In this document: positions 62,623 to 64,000 of the stretch, in pieces
Numbering within the stretch: position 1 is the stretch's first letter
How the letters are laid out: each line of letters begins with the position of its first letter
Source of the DNA: CALKWS01 sp051020515
Lineage (GTDB): Bacteria > Actinomycetota > Actinomycetes > Actinomycetales > Beutenbergiaceae
DNA length: 64,000 nucleotides
Direction: 5' to 3'
Assembly: GCF_051020515.1 (NCBI RefSeq)
Contig: NZ_CP194857.1
Span: 1,550,001 to 1,614,000, forward strand
The notes under the pieces: generated by a model
Databases searched by the model: none
Told to the model about the DNA's origin: nothing
Seen by the model: only the letters and a program-made list of their open reading frames with translations
Position numbers and translations under genes: made by a program

Positions 62623-64000
62623 ATGGCACGAGCGGTCGGTATCGACCTGGGCACCACGAACTCGGTGGTGTCGGTTCTCGAGGGTGGCGAACCCACCGTC
62701 ATCGCCAACGCAGAGGGCGCCCGGACCACCCCCTCGGTGGTCGCGTTCTCCAAGACCGGTGAGGTGCTGGTCGGCGAGATCGCCAAGCGCCAAGCCGTCA
62801 CCAACGTCGACCGCACGGTCACCTCGGTCAAGCGCAGCATGGGCACCGACTGGTCGATCGACATCGACGACAAGACCTACACCGCGCAGGAGATCTCCGC
62901 GCGGGTGCTGGGCAAGTTGAAGAAGGACGCCGAGTCCTACCTGGGTGAGCCGGTCACCGACGCGGTCATCACCGTGCCCGCCTACTTCAACGACGCCGAG
63001 CGGCAGGCGACCAAGGACGCCGGACAGGTCGCAGGCCTGAACGTGCTGCGGATCGTCAACGAGCCCACCGCCGCCGCCCTGGCCTACGGGCTGGAGAAGG
63101 GCAAGGAGGACGAGCTCATCCTCGTCTTCGACCTCGGTGGCGGAACCTTCGACGTCTCCCTGCTGGAAGTCGGCAAGGACGAGGACGACTTCTCCACCAT
63201 CCAGGTGCGCGCCACCAACGGCGACAACCGACTCGGCGGTGACGACTGGGACCAGCGGATCGTCGACTGGTTGGTGAACCAGGTCAAGAGTTCCTCCGGG
63301 GTGGACCTGTCCAAGGACAAGATCGCCCTGCAGCGTCTGCGTGAGGCCGCCGAACAGGCCAAGAAGGAACTGTCCAGCGCCACCTCGACGAACATCTCGC
63401 TGCAGTACCTGTCGATGAGCGAGAACGGCCCGATCCACCTGGACGAGCGCCTGACCCGCGCGCAGTTCGAGGACATGACCTCCGACCTGCTCGACCGGAC
63501 CAAGACCCCCTTCCACAACGTCATCAAGGATGCCGGGATCGACCTCTCCGAGATCGACCACGTGGTGCTCGTGGGTGGTTCCACCCGGATGCCGGCCGTG
63601 ACCGAGGTGGTCAAGCAACTCACCGGTGGCCGCGAGCCCAACAAGGGCGTGAACCCCGATGAGGTCGTGGCTGTGGGCGCCGCCCTGCAGGCCGGCGTCA
63701 TCAAGGGGGACCGTACCGACGTGCTGCTGATCGACGTCACCCCACTGTCCCTGGGCATCGAGACCAAGGGCGGGGTGATGACCAAGTTGATCGAGCGCAA
63801 CACCGCGATCCCGACCAAGCGCAGCGAGGTGTTCTCCACCGCCGAGGACAACCAGCCCTCGGTGGCGATCCAGGTGTTCCAGGGTGAGCGTGAGTTCACC
63901 AGCGACAACAAGCCGCTGGGCACCTTTGAACTGACCGGTATCGCCCCGGCTCCCCGGGGTATGCCGCAGATCGAGGTCACCTTCGACATCGACGCCAACG
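62623..64000 (+). CDS. dnaK: Molecular chaperone DnaK (Hsp70), 3' end outside the window
   Basis: The Hsp70 chaperone that holds and refolds proteins using ATP. It starts at ATG 62623 after GGGAAGGAG. Seen so far are MARAVGIDLGTTNSVV, VPAYFNDAERQATKDAG, VNEPTAAALAYG, FDLGGGTFDVSLLEV, VLVGGSTRMPAV and the start of the substrate-binding domain at TPLSLGIETKGGVMTKL. 459 codons are visible with no break; about 150 more are expected. GrpE, DnaJ and HspR genes usually follow. Regulated by the two HAIR elements upstream. Confidence 0.98.
   Translation, partial: MARAVGIDLGTTNSVVSVLEGGEPTVIANAEGARTTPSVVAFSKTGEVLVGEIAKRQAVTNVDRTVTSVKRSMGTDWSIDIDDKTYTAQEISARVLGKLKKDAESYLGEPVTDAVITVPAYFNDAERQATKDAGQVAGLNVLRIVNEPTAAALAYGLEKGKEDELILVFDLGGGTFDVSLLEVGKDEDDFSTIQVRATNGDNRLGGDDWDQRIVDWLVNQVKSSSGVDLSKDKIALQRLREAAEQAKKELSSATSTNISLQYLSMSENGPIHLDERLTRAQFEDMTSDLLDRTKTPFHNVIKDAGIDLSEIDHVVLVGGSTRMPAVTEVVKQLTGGREPNKGVNPDEVVAVGAALQAGVIKGDRTDVLLIDVTPLSLGIETKGGVMTKLIERNTAIPTKRSEVFSTAEDNQPSVAIQVFQGEREFTSDNKPLGTFELTGIAPAPRGMPQIEVTFDIDAN

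Noticed and set aside
1..64000. CRISPR array, insertion sequence, prophage or integrase
   Set aside because: I saw no regular spaced repeats, transposase or integrase motifs, or terminal inverted repeats.

Overview
The window reads as one contiguous piece of a high-GC (roughly 70 percent by eye) actinobacterial chromosome. Signs of this are GTG starts, several start codons sitting six bases after a TANNNT -10 box (leaderless transcripts), HspR-type HAIR elements, CsoR-type copper operators, a TPP riboswitch and MnhA-G genes joined by ATGA overlaps. The gene mix (dnaK with HAIR sites, CP-ATP-grasp/alpha-E plus transglutaminase, several sugar-utilisation genes) fits a Micrococcales-type saprophyte such as the Ruaniaceae/Bogoriellaceae/Beutenbergiaceae. 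That placement is inference.

Layout. 0-5.7 kb: dienelactone hydrolase, GH106-like glycosidase, NUDIX hydrolase and TetR regulator, then a 0.7-kb gap with a promoter, a likely structured RNA and a strong terminator. 5.7-11.6 kb: methionine aminopeptidase and a copper-resistance locus (CopB ATPase divergent from CopZ, a small membrane protein and a CopA ATPase, with three CsoR-like operators between). 11.7-23.7 kb: glucose-6-phosphate dehydrogenase, transglutaminase plus CP-ATP-grasp/alpha-E pair, M50-like membrane protein, MazG-like pyrophosphohydrolase, glucose-6-phosphate isomerase, K+ channel, tRNA-Gly(CCC), dCTP deaminase and an unknown. 23.9-30.4 kb: the Na+/H+ antiporter operon mnhA(B)CDEFG. 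30.4-36.5 kb: DUF4235 protein, riboswitch-controlled thiamine importer, and a Liv-type binding protein. 36.6-40.9 kb: the convergent livHMGF operon. 41-50.2 kb: GNAT protein, an unknown, and a LacI-controlled glycoside locus (GH2 enzyme, regulator, three-gene sugar importer), then a PfpI protein. 50.4-62.5 kb: aldo/keto reductase, HAD phosphatase, Hsp20, DUF4349 lipoprotein, two Gfo/Idh/MocA oxidoreductases with a ThuA protein, AAC(3)-like acetyltransferase, tachylectin-like protein, NmrA-like protein, LuxR regulator and alpha/beta hydrolase. 62.6 kb to the end: dnaK, cut by the window edge.

Gene cooperation. The copper genes form one CsoR-type regulon: chaperone plus two efflux ATPases. The GH2 gene and the sugar importer share a TACAACGTTGTA-type operator that the LacI protein between them probably reads. 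The importer has no ATPase gene of its own. hsp20, dnaK and perhaps the alpha/beta hydrolase share HAIR elements. The thiamine genes form a riboswitch operon.

Caveat. Thirteen genes are interrupted by about sixteen single-base frameshifts. Each can be repaired by adding or removing one base, mostly in short homopolymers, and each repair restores conserved family sequence. The simplest reading is uncorrected sequencing indels, so these genes are annotated full length with the shift positions given.
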